From assembly GCA_027486835.1 (NCBI GenBank), contig JAIXOJ010000144.1:1-64000 (forward strand): DNA of 64,000 bases, written 5' to 3'. Of the stretch, positions 45,273-54,773 are shown one piece after another (position 1 is the first letter of the stretch; every line of letters begins with the position of its first letter). The position numbers and the translations under genes are program-made. The DNA comes from Chitinophagaceae bacterium (lineage in GTDB: Bacteria; Bacteroidota; Bacteroidia; Chitinophagales; Chitinophagaceae). The notes below the pieces were generated by a model that had not been told where the DNA came from, did no database searches, and saw only the letters and a list, made by a program, of their open reading frames with translations.

Positions 45273-46292
45273 TTAAAAGGATTGAATAATAGTTTCTATT
45301 TCTTGAAGCGATATCTGATTAATTACCCCCTTTCCAATTTTTTCCAAAAGGATATAATGGATGCTTTTATTGTCTCGTTTCTTATCCATTTTTAAGATGG
45401 CAAGGGTAGCTGATTTATCAAATTCAAAAGTGGTAGGCAGGCCATAGTTCAGAAGCACATTTTTTAAAGGCTCTAGACTCTCAAAACCGAGTAATTGTGC
45501 AGAAATAATACCCGCATACACCATACCAATAGCGACAGCTTGACCGTGCATTATTTGATATTGGTTTTCAATGGCATGGCCAAGGGTATGGCCAAAATTC
45601 AACAATTTTCTATCCCCTTGTTCAAACTCGTCTTGCTGAACAACCCCTGTTTTTAATAGGGCATTCCTCTGTACAAGCGATGCAATAAGTTGGGTATTTG
45701 ATTGGTAGGAATGCAATGTATGTTGAGTCAATTCCTGAAACATTACCTCATCTTTAATACAAGCATGTTTAATGATTTCTGCAAAACCATTACTCCATTC
45801 TGAATCTGGTAAGCTTTGTAATAAATTAACATCAAACAACAAGAAGGAAGGTTGACGGATAACACCCACCATATTTTTGTACACGCCAATATCAATTCCG
45901 TTTTTACCCCCAATACTAGCATCTACCATTGCCAATAGTGTTGATGGTACAAATCCGAAGCGAATACCTCTCATATAAATGCTAGCAACATAACCAGTGA
46001 TATCGGTAACCACACCTCCCCCAATACCAATTAAAGTGGTTTTTCTGTCGGCCTCCATTCGTATCAGCTTGTCAATAATTTCGTTAACAGTGGCCTGTTG
46101 CTTGTATTTTTCGCCAGCAGGAATTACGATGGTTCGATAGTCGCTAAATTGTTCTTTGTATAACCCATACACATTTTCATCGGTGATGATAATTGCAGAA
46201 CTGCTTGGAGCAACATTTGTTAGATTGTTTATGGTAGCTTGAAAATAGTAATCAACCTTTGAGGTACCAAATGGAAAGCTTTGTATATTCAT
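45273..46292 (-). CDS. aroB: 3-dehydroquinate synthase
   Basis: A 339-residue NAD- and metal-dependent enzyme of the second shikimate step. Recognised by TLIGIGGGVVTDITGYVAS (NAD-binding, near 86-104), RGIRFGFVPSTLLAMVDASI, GGKNGIDIGVYKNMVG, and the metal-binding GHTLGHAIE (near 234). Length and motif order are normal. The start ATG at 46290-46292 fits. Upstream it is separated from DAHP synthase by 86 bases carrying a 12-bp hairpin; downstream the gap to aroA is 14 bases. Confidence 0.95.
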   Translation of the reverse strand: MNIQSFPFGTSKVDYYFQATINNLTNVAPSSSAIIITDENVYGLYKEQFSDYRTIVIPAGEKYKQQATVNEIIDKLIRMEADRKTTLIGIGGGVVTDITGYVASIYMRGIRFGFVPSTLLAMVDASIGGKNGIDIGVYKNMVGVIRQPSFLLFDVNLLQSLPDSEWSNGFAEIIKHACIKDEVMFQELTQHTLHSYQSNTQLIASLVQRNALLKTGVVQQDEFEQGDRKLLNFGHTLGHAIENQYQIMHGQAVAIGMVYAGIISAQLLGFESLEPLKNVLLNYGLPTTFEFDKSATLAILKMDKKRDNKSIHYILLEKIGKGVINQISLQEIETIIQSF

Positions 46293-46343
46293 TAATACAA
46301 CTCACATTTCAAGAAATGAGAAAATCGTTGTTCATCTATAAGT

Positions 46344-46371
46344 AATAGCCTCGCATTTCTGCGAGGCTATT
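46344..46371 (-). terminator. Hairpin between DAHP synthase and aroB
   Basis: Stem AATAGCCTCGC/GCGAGGCTATT (46344-46354 and 46361-46371), extended by one A-T pair, with a 4-base loop. It lies within the operon, just after the DAHPS-CM stop and before aroB. On the minus strand it is followed by ACTTAT, not a T-run, so it is a poor terminator. It may instead be a partial terminator, processing site or attenuator-like element. Confidence 0.55.
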
Positions 46372-46378
46372 TGCTAAA

Positions 46379-47473
46379 TTAGGAGTTCATTATTTTATTT
46401 TGGTGGTTGATACTTTCCATGTGAACAGCATCAAGATATTTGGTAATAAACTCTTTACTAAGTCCAAGTTTATCACCCTTTGCAAAGGCTCTTTCTAGGA
46501 TTTCATTCCACCTATTTGTTTGTAGAATGGTAATGTTATTATCCTTTTTGTATTGGCCAATTTTTTCAGCCACTTTAATTCTTTGACCTAGTATTTGCAA
46601 CAATTCATCATCGAGTTGATTAATTTGTTGACGCAATTTTTCTAGAGCCGCATGGTATTCCTCAGATGAGGTATCTTCTTTTCTCCATCGGATACTACTG
46701 AGCATTTCGCCCAATTGAGCAGGAGTAATTTGCTGTTTGGCATCACTCCAAGCGTGGTCTGGATCTACGTGGCTTTCAATAATTAGTCCATCGAAGTCAA
46801 GGTCAATCGCGGTTTGTGCAACCTCTTGTAAAATATCTCTTCTACCACAAATGTGTGAAGGATCATTGATTAACATCAACTCTGGATATCTACGTTTCAT
46901 TTCGATAGCCAAATGCCACATAGGTGCATTTCGATATTCTGTGTTACCATAACTGCTGAATCCTCGGTGTATCAAACCAATTTGTTTGATTCCTGCTTTA
47001 GCTACGCGCTCTACTGCACCTATCCACAATTCTAAGTCCGGATTAATCGGATTCTTTATCAGTACAGGAACATCAACACCCCTTAATGCATCAGCAACTT
47101 CTTGAACACTAAATGGATTTACTGTAGTTCTTGCTCCTACCCAAAGCACGTCCACATCAAAATGTAGCGCATCTTCCACTTGTTTTCCGGTAGCAACTTC
47201 CACTGCTACAGGAATACCTGTAACCTTCTTTGCAGATTGCAACCAAGGCAATCCTTTGGTTCCAATACCTTCAAAACTACCTGGTCGAGTACGAGGTTTC
47301 CATATCCCAGCTCTCATTATATCTACTTTTCCAGTAGCGGCTAATTGAGTGGCAGTAGCCAATACTTGTTCTTCGGTTTCCGCGCTGCATGGGCCACTAA
47401 TAATGAGTGGTCTTTTTATCCATGCATTCTGAGTAACTTCTTTCATTGTAACTGTGCCAACAGATGCTTCCAT
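46379..47473 (-). CDS. Bifunctional DAHP synthase / chorismate mutase
   Basis: A 364-residue fusion. Residues about 1-265 are a type-I-beta (KDPGal-like fold) DAHP synthase: ISGPCSAE (25-32), KPRTRPGSFEG, TVNPFSVQEVADALRG, LIHRGFSSYG and NDPSHICGRRD. The C-terminal 90 residues are an AroQ-type chorismate mutase (LEKLRQQINQLDDELLQILG; RIKVAEKIGQYKKD). This arrangement, common in Bacteroidota, lets prephenate or chorismate-pathway ligands act on the synthase through the mutase domain (known for related fusions). Its start is 33 bases after the DEAD-box gene; aroB follows 86 bases later. Gene symbol left blank because naming differs between genomes. Confidence 0.93.
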   Translation of the reverse strand: MEASVGTVTMKEVTQNAWIKRPLIISGPCSAETEEQVLATATQLAATGKVDIMRAGIWKPRTRPGSFEGIGTKGLPWLQSAKKVTGIPVAVEVATGKQVEDALHFDVDVLWVGARTTVNPFSVQEVADALRGVDVPVLIKNPINPDLELWIGAVERVAKAGIKQIGLIHRGFSSYGNTEYRNAPMWHLAIEMKRRYPELMLINDPSHICGRRDILQEVAQTAIDLDFDGLIIESHVDPDHAWSDAKQQITPAQLGEMLSSIRWRKEDTSSEEYHAALEKLRQQINQLDDELLQILGQRIKVAEKIGQYKKDNNITILQTNRWNEILERAFAKGDKLGLSKEFITKYLDAVHMESINHQNKIMNS

Positions 47474-47506
47474 AAGCGATCGATATATTGTATTGATTCT
47501 AAAAAA

Positions 47507-49198
47507 TTATCTATTATTTGCATCATTCATTCTGATACGTCTGCCTTTGTAATTCTTACCATCAATGGCTTTAATCATTTGGCTTGCTAAACTTTGTTCT
47601 ACTTCCACCCAACTATTCATGTCTTTTACATCAACACGACCTAATGAATCTTTTTTCAAATCACTCATATCTAAAATGAACTGCAAAAGACTGGCTTTAT
47701 AAAATCCATCTTTACTACCAAGGTTCACAAACAAACGGGCATATCCACTGCTTGCGGTATTATTTGAATAGCTTCCCCCTCGGCTAGCATTATCCCTAGA
47801 CCCTCTACGATCTTGAAAACCTTCATTTCGATTGCCACCGAAATCTCTAGTACGCGGCTGCCTTGCATTATCACGTGTATTTAAGTCTTCAGCGTTCTCA
47901 TAATATTTTAAGAAACGATCAAACTCAACAGCAGCCATTCTTTGAAGAATTTCTTCCTTGCTTACATCAGCAAATTTTTCCTGTAGCATAGGTAAGTAAG
48001 TATCGTAATCACCGTGTGTGATATCAACCTCTAAAATTTTATCCATTACTGCATAAAACTGTTTCCTACAAACATCCTTACCACTTGGTATTTCTACTTT
48101 TAATATTTGCGATTGAATTAGACGTTCAATCGACTTCAATTTGAAAGTTTCACGGGCATGTACTATGCTCATGCAAATACCAGTGTTTCCTGCACGGCCA
48201 GTACGACCGCTACGGTGGGTATACACCTCAATATCATCTGGCAATTCGTAGTTGATAACATGGGTAATACCCTGTACATCAATACCCCTTGCAGCAACAT
48301 CTGTTGCAATTAATAATTGAAGTGTCTTATCTCTAAATTCACCCATTACTTTATCACGTTGCGCTTGGGTTAAGTCACCATGTAATGCATCAATATCGTA
48401 ACCTTCTCTGGTTAATTTTTCTGCAATACCTTGTGCGTCGGCTTTTGTACGTGTAAATATTATTCCATAAATTCCTGGGTTAAAATCAATTAATCTTTTT
48501 AAAGTTTCATAACGATGTTGCGCTTGTGTAACATAATATTGATGGTCAATACTTTTGTTACCACTATTTACTTTACCAACAGTAACTTCAAAAGGTTCAT
48601 TCATGTACTTTTTGCTTACTTTCCTAATTTCAGGAGGCATAGTAGCACTAAACAACCAAGTACTTTCTCTTTTTGGCGTGTTTTGTAAAATGAATTCAAT
48701 ATCATCTTTAAAGCCCATGTTCAACATTTCATCGGCTTCATCCAATACTACATATTTAATTTGCTCAAGATCAATTGCTTTTCTTTCAATCAAATCAATT
48801 AATCGACCTGGTGTTGCCACTACAATTTGAACACCACGTTTCAAATCACGTATCTGAAGGCCAATGCTTGCACCTCCGTAAACAGCTACTACAGCGATAC
48901 CCTTAAGGTGTTTCTTAAATAATTCGATTTCATTTACAATTTGAACGCAAAGTTCTCTTGTAGGACAAACAATCAATGCTTGTGGGAAACGATTTTCAGG
49001 CTGTAAAATATGTAATAAAGGCAGACTAAATGCGGCTGTCTTTCCAGTTCCTGTTTGAGCTAAACCAATAAAATCCTTTGTGCCTGAAAGCAATACTGGA
49101 ATTGCTTTTTCTTGTATTTGTGTTGGGTTCACATACCCCAACTCTGATGTTGCCTGTATTAATCTGGCATCTAAACCCAACTCTTCAAAAGTCATCAT
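47507..49198 (-). CDS. DEAD-box RNA helicase with DbpA-type RNA-binding domain
   Basis: A 563-residue ATP-dependent RNA helicase of the DeaD/CsdA class. Helicase motifs run in order: Q motif with FEELGLDARLIQA, Walker A AQTGTGKTAA (near 46), PTRELCVQ, VLDEADEML, SATMPPE, ARGIDVQGI and HRSGRTGRAG. Then comes an Arg/Gly/Asn-rich linker (NRNEGFQDRRGSRDNASRGG). The C-terminus (FVNLGSKDGFYKASLL ... KGRRIRMND) is a DbpA RNA-binding domain. It probably works on structured RNA, ribosome assembly or mRNA turnover, often in cold response. It lies immediately upstream of the aro operon (33 bases), so it may be transcribed with it. Confidence 0.95.
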   Translation of the reverse strand: MMTFEELGLDARLIQATSELGYVNPTQIQEKAIPVLLSGTKDFIGLAQTGTGKTAAFSLPLLHILQPENRFPQALIVCPTRELCVQIVNEIELFKKHLKGIAVVAVYGGASIGLQIRDLKRGVQIVVATPGRLIDLIERKAIDLEQIKYVVLDEADEMLNMGFKDDIEFILQNTPKRESTWLFSATMPPEIRKVSKKYMNEPFEVTVGKVNSGNKSIDHQYYVTQAQHRYETLKRLIDFNPGIYGIIFTRTKADAQGIAEKLTREGYDIDALHGDLTQAQRDKVMGEFRDKTLQLLIATDVAARGIDVQGITHVINYELPDDIEVYTHRSGRTGRAGNTGICMSIVHARETFKLKSIERLIQSQILKVEIPSGKDVCRKQFYAVMDKILEVDITHGDYDTYLPMLQEKFADVSKEEILQRMAAVEFDRFLKYYENAEDLNTRDNARQPRTRDFGGNRNEGFQDRRGSRDNASRGGSYSNNTASSGYARLFVNLGSKDGFYKASLLQFILDMSDLKKDSLGRVDVKDMNSWVEVEQSLASQMIKAIDGKNYKGRRIRMNDANNR

Positions 49199-49493
49199 GT
49201 ATATTTAAAAGTTTGCGGTAAAAGTAACTGATTCAAGGTTTTGAGCGGTTTTTGTTTATTTCCGCAGCATTGAATCTAGTTCATTTACACTGAATACTTG
49301 AGCGGTAAAACTATACTATTTTGATGTACAGATGCGAAAGAAATTCGCCAAATGTTGCAAATACCTAGATTCACAACCTAAAATAATCAATTATGTATAG
49401 TAAGTAAAAACTATTTTTCGCTGATAAACCCTTAAAGCTGGTAATCTTCCGATTTAATAAAACTCCAATTAAATGCTGGATTAATTTCCAAAA

Positions 49494-50072
49494 TTATTTG
49501 CCTAGTTTCTGCTTTCTAATTCTGCTTAAATGCCTGGGTGTTATACCAATATAGGTGGCTAACATATACTGAGGTACAGATTGCAATAAATATGGGTTGT
49601 TTTCAATCATCTGGTCATAACGTTGCTCTGGCGTTAATAATAGTAGGGCAGATGAACGCTGATTCAACCAAATAAACAATTGTTCCGCAATCTTTCTGCC
49701 TACTTTCTGATAAATTGGTTTTTTATTGTACAATATTTGCATGTTATCAAAATTTAATTGTATCAATGTAGTGTTTTCTATCGCATCAATATTTTCGAGG
49801 GAGGGGCTTCGAGTTAAAAAACTTTCATAAGATGAGATGTATTCATTGGTTCCTACAAACCCTAAACTAACTTCTAATCCGTTGGAATTCATGTACATTC
49901 TTAATAATCCAGAACTGATGAACGAAACATGGTTGCATACTTCTCCCTCTTTGATAAGAAACTCACCTTTTTGTAGCGATTTAAAAGTCAACATGTTTTC
50001 CAAAACCTCCCATTCTTCATCTGTTATTTCGGGAGCTAACCTTTGGTAATATTCTCGTATTTGGGCAAACAC
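49494..50072 (-). CDS. Crp/Fnr-family transcriptional regulator
   Basis: A 192-residue regulator with a cNMP-like beta-roll (EFLIKEGEVCNHVSFISSGL, near 37-56), a long dimer helix, and a C-terminal helix-turn-helix (MLATYIGITPRHLSRIRKQK). It is a paralogue of the gene at 998-1570 and ends in the same GITPRHLSRIR motif. The first usable codon is a GTG at 50070-50072 (no ATG fits upstream). A 13-bp inverted repeat sits 35-66 bases before it. Target genes and ligand are unknown. Confidence 0.88.
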   Translation of the reverse strand: MFAQIREYYQRLAPEITDEEWEVLENMLTFKSLQKGEFLIKEGEVCNHVSFISSGLLRMYMNSNGLEVSLGFVGTNEYISSYESFLTRSPSLENIDAIENTTLIQLNFDNMQILYNKKPIYQKVGRKIAEQLFIWLNQRSSALLLLTPEQRYDQMIENNPYLLQSVPQYMLATYIGITPRHLSRIRKQKLGK

Positions 50073-50106
50073 AGTAGCGAAAAGTGGGGCTTTCTAATGT
50101 TGAAAT

Positions 50107-50138
50107 GACTTATCAAAATCCTATTATTTTGATAAGTC
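50107..50138. promoter_or_regulatory. 13-bp inverted repeat before the Crp/Fnr gene
   Basis: Arms GACTTATCAAAAT (50107-50119) and ATTTTGATAAGTC (50126-50138), loop of 6. It lies just upstream of the Crp/Fnr start and just downstream of the deoxynucleoside kinase stop. It could be the kinase terminator (weak T-run) or an operator for the regulator. Confidence 0.5.
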
Positions 50139-50170
50139 CACAATATTTTCATTTAAAATCAAACAATAAA

Positions 50171-50803
50171 TTAAAAGAGGCCATAAAACTGGCTTTCAAT
50201 TTTTCGAATAATCTCACCAAAATGTTCATTGTTTTCTGCAAACTTGTTTTTATCGCAGTCAATGATCATTACAGGTCCTTCTTTGTACTCTTCAATAAAT
50301 TTATCGTAATACAGGTTTAGTTTGCGTAAATAATCAAGTCGAATATTTTCTTCGTAATCCCTGCCTCTTTTCTGAATTTGATGCACCAAAGTGGGCACTG
50401 AAGCTTTCAAATAGATCAATAAATCTGGCGGCTGCACCATTGATTTAAGTGTTTGAAAAAAGGTAAAGTAGTTTTCAAAATCACGCTTGCTCATTAAGTT
50501 CATATCATGAAGGTTGGGCGCAAAAATGTTGGCATCTTCATAGATGGTTCTGTCTTGAACAATGGTATCTACCCCCCTTCTTATCTCAAGTAGTTGCTTT
50601 AGCCTGCTATTTAAAAAATAGATTTGTAGATTAAAACTCCAACGGGGCATATCTTCATAAAAATCAAGCAAATAAGGGTTGTGATCTACATCTTCATACT
50701 GGGGAATCCATTTAAACTGCTTACTGAGCATTTCAGTAAGTGTGGTTTTGCCCGCACCAATATTTCCAGCAATGGCAATATGCAAAGGTTTTTGCGTACT
50801 CAT
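50171..50803 (-). CDS. Deoxynucleoside kinase
   Basis: A 210-residue kinase of the deoxyadenosine/deoxyguanosine (dNK) family, phosphorylating deoxynucleosides for salvage. P-loop GNIGAGKTTL (12-21), the DRTIYEDANIFA motif (a variant of the DRS/ERS catalytic motif), and RGRDYE of the lid. The length is right for the Bacteroidota single-domain form. The precise nucleoside specificity is not determined. It is placed between trpS and the Crp/Fnr gene; a weak 8-bp hairpin lies before its start. Confidence 0.92.
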   Translation of the reverse strand: MSTQKPLHIAIAGNIGAGKTTLTEMLSKQFKWIPQYEDVDHNPYLLDFYEDMPRWSFNLQIYFLNSRLKQLLEIRRGVDTIVQDRTIYEDANIFAPNLHDMNLMSKRDFENYFTFFQTLKSMVQPPDLLIYLKASVPTLVHQIQKRGRDYEENIRLDYLRKLNLYYDKFIEEYKEGPVMIIDCDKNKFAENNEHFGEIIRKIESQFYGLF

Positions 50804-50828
50804 AAAAATTATTTTATTATTGACTTAT

Positions 50829-50859
50829 CCTATTTGCAAGAATTTTTTTACCAAATAGG
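50829..50859 (-). terminator. Hairpin between trpS and the kinase gene
   Basis: Stem CCTATTTG/CAAATAGG with a 15-base loop, 84 bases past the trpS stop and 26 bases before the kinase start. No clean T-run follows on the minus strand, so it could be a terminator or a leader hairpin of the kinase. Confidence 0.4.
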
Positions 50860-50942
50860 GAAGGATGATTACAATTTATAAAGATTGGCTGCATTTGCAT
50901 CCAAACTATTCTTATTAAAAACACTAGTTGTATTGAGTTAAA

Positions 50943-51953
50943 TTAATAGACTAACCCTATTGCATTTCTTACTTCGGAAAGGGTAGCTGCAGCACTAACT
51001 CGTGCTTTTTCCGCACCTGTCTTTATAATTTTTGCTAGCAAAACCTTATCAGATTCGATGGCGATGGCCTTTTCTCTTATGGGAGCTACAAATTGAATCA
51101 TATCTTCTGCCAATTGTTTTTTAAAATCACCGTATCTGATGATACAATTCCCTTCGCTGCTGGCATTAAAATCATCCTCAAAATTTTTTACAACATCGGG
51201 TTGACTAACGAGTTTTAGCAGCGTAAAAAGATTATCAATATACTCTGGTTTAACACTATTTGTTTCTAATGGCCCTTGATCTGTTTTGGCTTTCATTATT
51301 TTTTTCCGTATCAACTCATCACTATCTGCGAGATAAATTGTGTTTAGTTGGTTTTCACTTTTACTCATTTTTCCGTTGCCATCTAAACTTAAAATTTTTA
51401 CTAGCTCGCCACCATAATTAAAAGCATAAGGTTCTGGAAATACTGTACCATAACGATGATTGAACCTTTGAGCAAAATTTCTTGCCATTTCTAAATGTTG
51501 CTCTTGATCCTTGCCTACGGGTACTTTAACTGCACGATGAATTAAAATATCTGCTGCTTGTAGTACCGGGTAAGTTAGTAATCCAGCATTTACGTTTTCG
51601 GGCTGCAATCGTACTTTATCCTTGAAAGTGGCGGTTTTTTCTAACTCCCCTTTGTAGGCGAGCATATTAAGATATAGATACAATTCCGCTATTTCTGGTA
51701 CATCACTTTGTACGTAAAAAGCCACTTTTTCTGGGTCTAATCCACAGGCAACATTTTCTGCTATAACCCTGTTTACGGCTGCATGTAATGCTTTAGTGTC
51801 GGGATGGGTAGTTAAGCTGTGCCAATTGGCAACAAAAAAATAGCAATTATACTCGTCTTGCATGCGCACATAATTGCGCATTGCCCCAAAATAATTACCC
51901 AAGTGCAAGAATCCCGTTGGGCGTATTCCACTTAAAACTACCTCTTTATTCAT
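50943..51953 (-). CDS. trpS: Tryptophanyl-tRNA synthetase
   Basis: A 336-residue class Ic enzyme charging tRNA-Trp. I use the ATG at 51953 (MNKEVVLSGIRPTGFLHLGN), the usual bacterial start; the frame extends 12 codons further upstream. Signatures: the HIGH-like TGFLHLGNYFGA and the catalytic-loop NGKMSKSENQLN. The length is normal and the gene intact. It has its own promoter region upstream (51954-52104). Confidence 0.95.
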   Translation of the reverse strand: MNKEVVLSGIRPTGFLHLGNYFGAMRNYVRMQDEYNCYFFVANWHSLTTHPDTKALHAAVNRVIAENVACGLDPEKVAFYVQSDVPEIAELYLYLNMLAYKGELEKTATFKDKVRLQPENVNAGLLTYPVLQAADILIHRAVKVPVGKDQEQHLEMARNFAQRFNHRYGTVFPEPYAFNYGGELVKILSLDGNGKMSKSENQLNTIYLADSDELIRKKIMKAKTDQGPLETNSVKPEYIDNLFTLLKLVSQPDVVKNFEDDFNASSEGNCIIRYGDFKKQLAEDMIQFVAPIREKAIAIESDKVLLAKIIKTGAEKARVSAAATLSEVRNAIGLVY

Positions 51954-52104
51954 AAGCGGGCGAAGATACTGTTTGAAAATTGGCAGCAAAATCTATGTTT
52001 CATGGTATTTACCAACAAATTGTCATCCTGAAAAAGCATTAGTATTCTACTATTGCTATCCGTTTTCTGTGCTCTACCACTACCTCATTTTGAGTTATTA
52101 TTCC

Positions 52105-52581
52105 TTACCAAGCATAGGGAGCTTTAGAAGTGTCGCAATTGCAGGGCCAATTTTGTTCTAGATCTATACAGGTGATCACCGTTAGTTTGTCGTTGCCACA
52201 AGGTGCTGCTATGATTCGGATATGCTGGTGCTCCATGCTAGTGTAACCTTCCAAAGCAAAACGCTTTTTGCATTCCCCTTTGTCGTCAAGCTGGCTTTTT
52301 TTATAATTGACAAAAGGGTGGTGTAAAATTTCTTTCACTTCTTCCTCAGTAATATGCCTACACTCCATTCTACAACGAGCGTGCTTGGAATAAAATATTG
52401 CTGCCGAATCCCACTGAAATGGTGGCGGTTCTTTTTCCTGTGGTTGGACGGCCAATGACCCTGGCTTTACCGATGCTGGCCCCGTTAATCTCTTGGCTGT
52501 AAATGCAATAATGAAAACGACAAACAACAAAATGTACGATACCAATATTTTACTTTGCCTGTTCTTGCGCTTTATCTCCAT
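52105..52581 (-). CDS. Membrane-anchored DUF4258 protein
   Basis: A 158-residue protein with one N-terminal transmembrane helix (ILVSYILLFVVFIIAFTA, about 12-29). A Pro-rich linker follows, then a DUF4258 domain: FYSKHARCRMECRHITEEEV, the domain's typical H-x-R-x-R-x-x-x-R-x-I-T start. DUF4258 belongs to a fold relative of toxin-like RNases in some contexts. Here the anchor and extra cysteines (CRMECRH; WPCNCDT) suggest an extracytoplasmic domain with possible disulphides or metal binding. Function unknown. Confidence 0.78.
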   Translation of the reverse strand: MEIKRKNRQSKILVSYILLFVVFIIAFTAKRLTGPASVKPGSLAVQPQEKEPPPFQWDSAAIFYSKHARCRMECRHITEEEVKEILHHPFVNYKKSQLDDKGECKKRFALEGYTSMEHQHIRIIAAPCGNDKLTVITCIDLEQNWPCNCDTSKAPYAW

Positions 52582-52630
52582 ACAACATCAAGTTTTGTTA
52601 CTTTCCATTTTTTTGACCACTGAACAATAC

Positions 52631-52661
52631 CGAAGGGGTATTGATAGTGCCTACCCCTTCG
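52631..52661. terminator. Stem-loop past uxuA
   Basis: Perfect 10-bp stem CGAAGGGGTA/TACCCCTTCG with an 11-base loop. On the plus strand it is followed by TTTTAATT; on the minus strand no T-run follows. It lies 70 bases beyond the uxuA stop codon, so it may end that transcript without a classic U-tract. Confidence 0.5.
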
Positions 52662-52732
52662 TTTTAATTGTCAATATATTGCATTGTGGGCGAAATCAAT
52701 ACACTAAATTTTGATTTCACCGTATAAAACAT

Positions 52733-53905
52733 TCAGCCCCAATTCTCTAACATTGAGCAAACTATACCTAATTCTAAACCCCTCAATTCGGCCAAGCCGC
52801 GTAAACGGCCAATGGCACTATAACCCGGGTTGGTTTTCTTTTTTAAATCGTCCAACATTTGGTGGCCGTGATCTGGACGCATGGGGATGGACAATTGGCG
52901 ACCTTGCATCACTTGTACCAAGGCTTTTACAACTCCGTACATGTTTACATTGCCTTCTAAGTGGTTGGCCTCATAAAAATTCCCTTCTTCATCGCGCTGG
53001 GTGCTGCGGAGATGTACAAAATTGATACGCTCGCCAAATTGCAACACCATCGCTGGCAAATCATTATCGGCCCTTACGCCAAAAGAACCCGTGCAGAAAC
53101 ACAATCCATTGCTTTCATTTGGTACCGCATCAAAAAGCGCTTGCACATGTGCAGCAGTACTAACCACTCTAGGTAATCCGAATATGGCGTAGGGAGGATC
53201 GTCTGGATGTATCACCAATTTAACCCCAACTGCATCAGCTACTGGTGTTACTTGCTGTAAAAAGAAAATCAAATTTTGCTGCAATACTTCGGCAGTAATG
53301 CCCTCGTAAGTGTCTAAAGCTGCTTGAAATTTTTCTAGTGTAAAACTTTCTTCGCTGCCCGGAAGACCCGCAATGATGTTGCGTTGAAGCAATTGCTTTT
53401 CATCATCGGTCATTGAAACTAACTTGGCTTGGGCTTTTTCCAATTCTTCTGGGGTATAATCAGCTTCTGCATTCGGGCGTTTTAAAATGAGGGCATCAAA
53501 AGCAATCATAGCTGATTTCTCAAACCGAAGGGCTTTGCTACCATCTTCGCAAGTGTAACTTAAATCTGTACGTGTCCAGTCGAGTACTGGCATAAAGTTG
53601 TACGTGACCGTTTTGATTCCGCAAGCAGCTAGGTTTCTAAGGGATTGCTGATAGTGTTTAATATAAGTATGATAATCGCCTTTTTGGGTTTTTATGTCCT
53701 CATGTACTGGAACACTCTCCACCACATCCCAAGCTAAACCCGCTTCTTCAATAATTCGTTTACGGGTAGTAATTTCTTCTACCGTCCACACCTGACCGTT
53801 GGGTATATGGTGCAAAGCGGTAACTACACCTGTGCATCCAGCCTGTTTAATATCTGATAAACTTACAGGGTCATTAGGCCCGAACCAACGCATGGTTTGT
53901 GTCAT
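52733..53905 (-). CDS. uxuA: Mannonate dehydratase
   Basis: A 390-residue enzyme converting D-mannonate to 2-keto-3-deoxygluconate in glucuronate/uronate breakdown. Recognised by [37 protein letters not shown], metal-site region [28 protein letters not shown] and [11 protein letters not shown]. The start MTQTMRWFG at 53905 is the usual one; three codons upstream (MLK) remain open. There are no neighbouring uronate genes (uxaC, uxuB, kdgK) in the window. It fits the polysaccharide enzymes elsewhere in the window. Confidence 0.95.
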   Translation of the reverse strand: MTQTMRWFGPNDPVSLSDIKQAGCTGVVTALHHIPNGQVWTVEEITTRKRIIEEAGLAWDVVESVPVHEDIKTQKGDYHTYIKHYQQSLRNLAACGIKTVTYNFMPVLDWTRTDLSYTCEDGSKALRFEKSAMIAFDALILKRPNAEADYTPEELEKAQAKLVSMTDDEKQLLQRNIIAGLPGSEESFTLEKFQAALDTYEGITAEVLQQNLIFFLQQVTPVADAVGVKLVIHPDDPPYAIFGLPRVVSTAAHVQALFDAVPNESNGLCFCTGSFGVRADNDLPAMVLQFGERINFVHLRSTQRDEEGNFYEANHLEGNVNMYGVVKALVQVMQGRQLSIPMRPDHGHQMLDDLKKKTNPGYSAIGRLRGLAELRGLELGIVCSMLENWG

Positions 53906-54218
53906 CTTTAGCATAAAAGTACATTTATTTTATTCGTTATAAAAAGCCTATTTACATGAAAATGTAATCAATCGGATGGCAATGGTTTTGGCAATCTCAA
54001 TACGTTTACATGGCAAATACAGCTAGTTGCAAATGTGCAGCAATTCAAGCAAAAGCCTGCTTACATTTTACTTGCAGGTTAAATAAGCTGTGATTCCTTT
54101 CTAACTTTTAAAGGGAAATTGGAACAAGGATGGTTTAACCATACTGCCAAAGCGTTAGGCATTTTTGTCTTATTATCAAGCAACTTAGTATTCAAATAAG
54201 CGCCTAATGCGAATTAAC
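53906..54218. other. Intergenic region, no gene seen
   Basis: About 310 bp between uxuA's start and the pRiA4b-like gene's end. A possible weak stem CCTGC/GCAGG near 54056-54078 has a long AT loop. No reading frame or RNA gene is recognisable. Confidence 0.5.
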
Positions 54219-54773
54219 TTATACCATTCGTAACCGCTTATTGGTTTCTTCTAAATCGAAAGCTTCATAGTTGTACTCCTCCCCATACCATTCTAACAAA
54301 TCTGCATGTGCGGGGTGATTGGGATTGTTTAATATCTCCAAACTGGCATAGAATGAAACGATGCCACCGCAATCTTCTGGTGGGGCACTCATTTTTCCTG
54401 CTATGCACAATGGGTATTTGAGAGCATGATCAAAATCAGGAAATTTCATTACTTTAATTTGGTGTTCCCAGCTATCACCAAAGTCATACAGGTACGTAAA
54501 GTTGCATTTTTGATCTTTAATCACATCACCCAGCTCTATACTTGTAGCATCTAAGATTTCACGTTCTTCCTCCTCTTCGTCTTCTTCACCCACCTCCCCT
54601 ATTCGTTGGTTCTTAAATTTAAATTCAAATAAATGGGCGTTCTCCCATCCCATGGCCGCTTGAATAATATTGTGCAAATCGAAGAATGTGGTATCCTTCG
54701 CAACCAATAATGTACGCCAGATAAGCGGATCTGAGTCCGAAAGGGAAATTTTTAGTTGAATAACCTGAGGCAT
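54219..54773 (-). CDS. Plasmid pRiA4b ORF-3-like family protein
   Basis: A 184-residue cytosolic protein of the pRiA4b ORF-3 family. It shows the family start VIQLKISLSDSDPLIWRTLL, the HNIIQAAMGWENAHLFEF block and the conserved YLYDFGDSWEHQIKV (near 99-113), then CIAGKMSAPPEDCGG. A very acidic stretch (EVGEEDEEEEEREI) lies in the middle. The family often travels with mobile or accessory DNA. Its biochemical role is not established. It opens the accessory right-hand region. Confidence 0.9.
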   Translation of the reverse strand: MPQVIQLKISLSDSDPLIWRTLLVAKDTTFFDLHNIIQAAMGWENAHLFEFKFKNQRIGEVGEEDEEEEEREILDATSIELGDVIKDQKCNFTYLYDFGDSWEHQIKVMKFPDFDHALKYPLCIAGKMSAPPEDCGGIVSFYASLEILNNPNHPAHADLLEWYGEEYNYEAFDLEETNKRLRMV

